Assembly (NCBI GenBank): GCA_900088475.1
Contig: FLMG01002918.1
Span: 64,289 to 82,399 of the forward strand
Source of the DNA: Hyphochytrium catenoides
Lineage: Eukaryota > Sar > Hyphochytriomycetes > Hyphochytriales > Hyphochytriaceae
Direction of reading: 5' to 3'
Length of the DNA: 18,111 nucleotides
Each line of letters opens with the position of its first letter. Position 1 is the stretch's first letter. The position numbers and the translations under genes were made by a program. Below, piece after piece: positions 17,740 to 18,111 of the stretch. The notes under the pieces are model-generated. The model was given only the letters and a program-made list of their open reading frames with translations, ran no database searches and was not told the origin of the DNA.

Positions 17740-17972
17740 TCTGATGCGCTGGCCCGCTCCCCGTCTTTGCAATGTGGCACTGATACTCTCCTTAGGTAGT
17801 AGTAGTAGTGAGCAGCCAGTCATGATTTGAGGACACAGGGAGCGGCCGCTCCAAACCTTCTACGCCTTGGACTACAACCAGCAGGAACAGGCAACTGAAG
17901 AGTGACCTCTGAGTTATCTGCAACGGCAGGATTTTGGGAAGAAGTATAAACAATGACTTTTATGACCTAGCA
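17740..17972 (+). pseudogene. Decayed copy of the sirtuin last exon and flanking intron
   Basis: This stretch aligns with 13352-13572: the end of sirtuin intron 6, the whole of exon 7 and a little downstream sequence. Shared blocks include tgcaatgtggcactgat, agcggccg, ccttctaygc and ggcaggat, in the same order and orientation. The intron acceptor is retained as CTCCTTAG. The coding part is broken: GTAGTAGTAGTAGTGAG replaces the first codons, a length difference of 2 shifts the frame, and TGA codons follow. A later short stretch still reads TFYALDY, as in the parent. No copies of earlier sirtuin exons were found upstream in the window. It is therefore a partial genomic duplication, not a retrocopy. 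Confidence 0.85.
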
Positions 17973-18111
17973 AAATGGCGTGAACACGCCTTGACTTCTC
18001 GCTCATTAAGCCTCAGATGCCTACTGCGCGTGTTTAGACACTCCGCACAATGATGGCTATTAGCCACTGCAGCGGTTGACAGTAGACGGAAACCAAGAGA
18101 GGAGGCTTCCT
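17973..18111 (+). other. Sequence after the decayed exon copy
   Basis: Mixed sequence to the window edge. The string cctcagatgc near 18011 recurs near 13685 downstream of the intact sirtuin, so the duplication may extend this far in diverged form. No gene is seen. Confidence 0.35.

Noticed and set aside
1-18111. Bacterial operons, CRISPR arrays, insertion sequences or a multi-gene defence system
   Set aside because: Genes are intron-split eukaryotic types, the repeats are simple-sequence tracts without spacers, and no transposase or terminal inverted repeats were recognised.

Overview
The window is nuclear DNA from a eukaryote, most likely a unicellular alga or other protist. At least three genes are split by short GT-AG introns (59 to 358 bases) that join reading frames exactly. 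The recognisable proteins are eukaryotic: mitochondrial cytochrome c1, a longin R-SNARE, a SIRT6/7-type sirtuin and a secreted PAN/Apple protein. The sequence does not fix the species. Tandem PAN/Apple proteins are common in stramenopiles and alveolates, so a stramenopile-like protist is a guess only.

Layout. Bases 1-5200 are dominated by GA/CT low-complexity DNA whose purine-rich strand switches repeatedly. Long Ser/Leu-rich or Arg/Glu-rich open frames here are mostly repeat artefacts. Between the repeats, however, minus-strand islands with good splice sites join in phase into plausible coding sequence of unknown family (about 248-1005 and 1799-4092). Bases 5893-7016 (minus) hold a complete three-exon cytochrome c1 gene with a further intron in its 5' untranslated region. 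Bases 7017-8937 hold no convincing gene, but contain a CT microsatellite and degenerate repeats. Bases 8938-10149 (minus) hold a complete six-exon VAMP7-like R-SNARE of 221 residues. Bases 10350-11557 separate it from the divergent sirtuin and contain spliced-looking plus-strand islands, including a 12-base candidate microexon.

Bases 11558-13548 (plus) hold a complete seven-exon sirtuin of 378 residues with all catalytic and zinc motifs and a long C-terminal extension. A possible small minus-strand gene lies at 13826-14028. Bases 14434-15459 (minus) encode a secreted protein of 341 residues with four PAN/Apple repeats and a 5' untranslated intron. The remainder holds unrecognised small open frames (best: 16453-16770 minus, 17326-17736 plus) and, at 17740-17972, a decayed second copy of the sirtuin's last exon with its flanking intron.

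The recognised genes act in unrelated processes: respiratory complex III, vesicle fusion, NAD-dependent deacylation and extracellular binding. They look like ordinary neighbours rather than one pathway. No new multi-gene system can be claimed. The most informative points are the decayed sirtuin exon copy, the paired loss of two cysteines in the third PAN repeat, and the phase-consistent gene models hidden in GA/CT repeat DNA.
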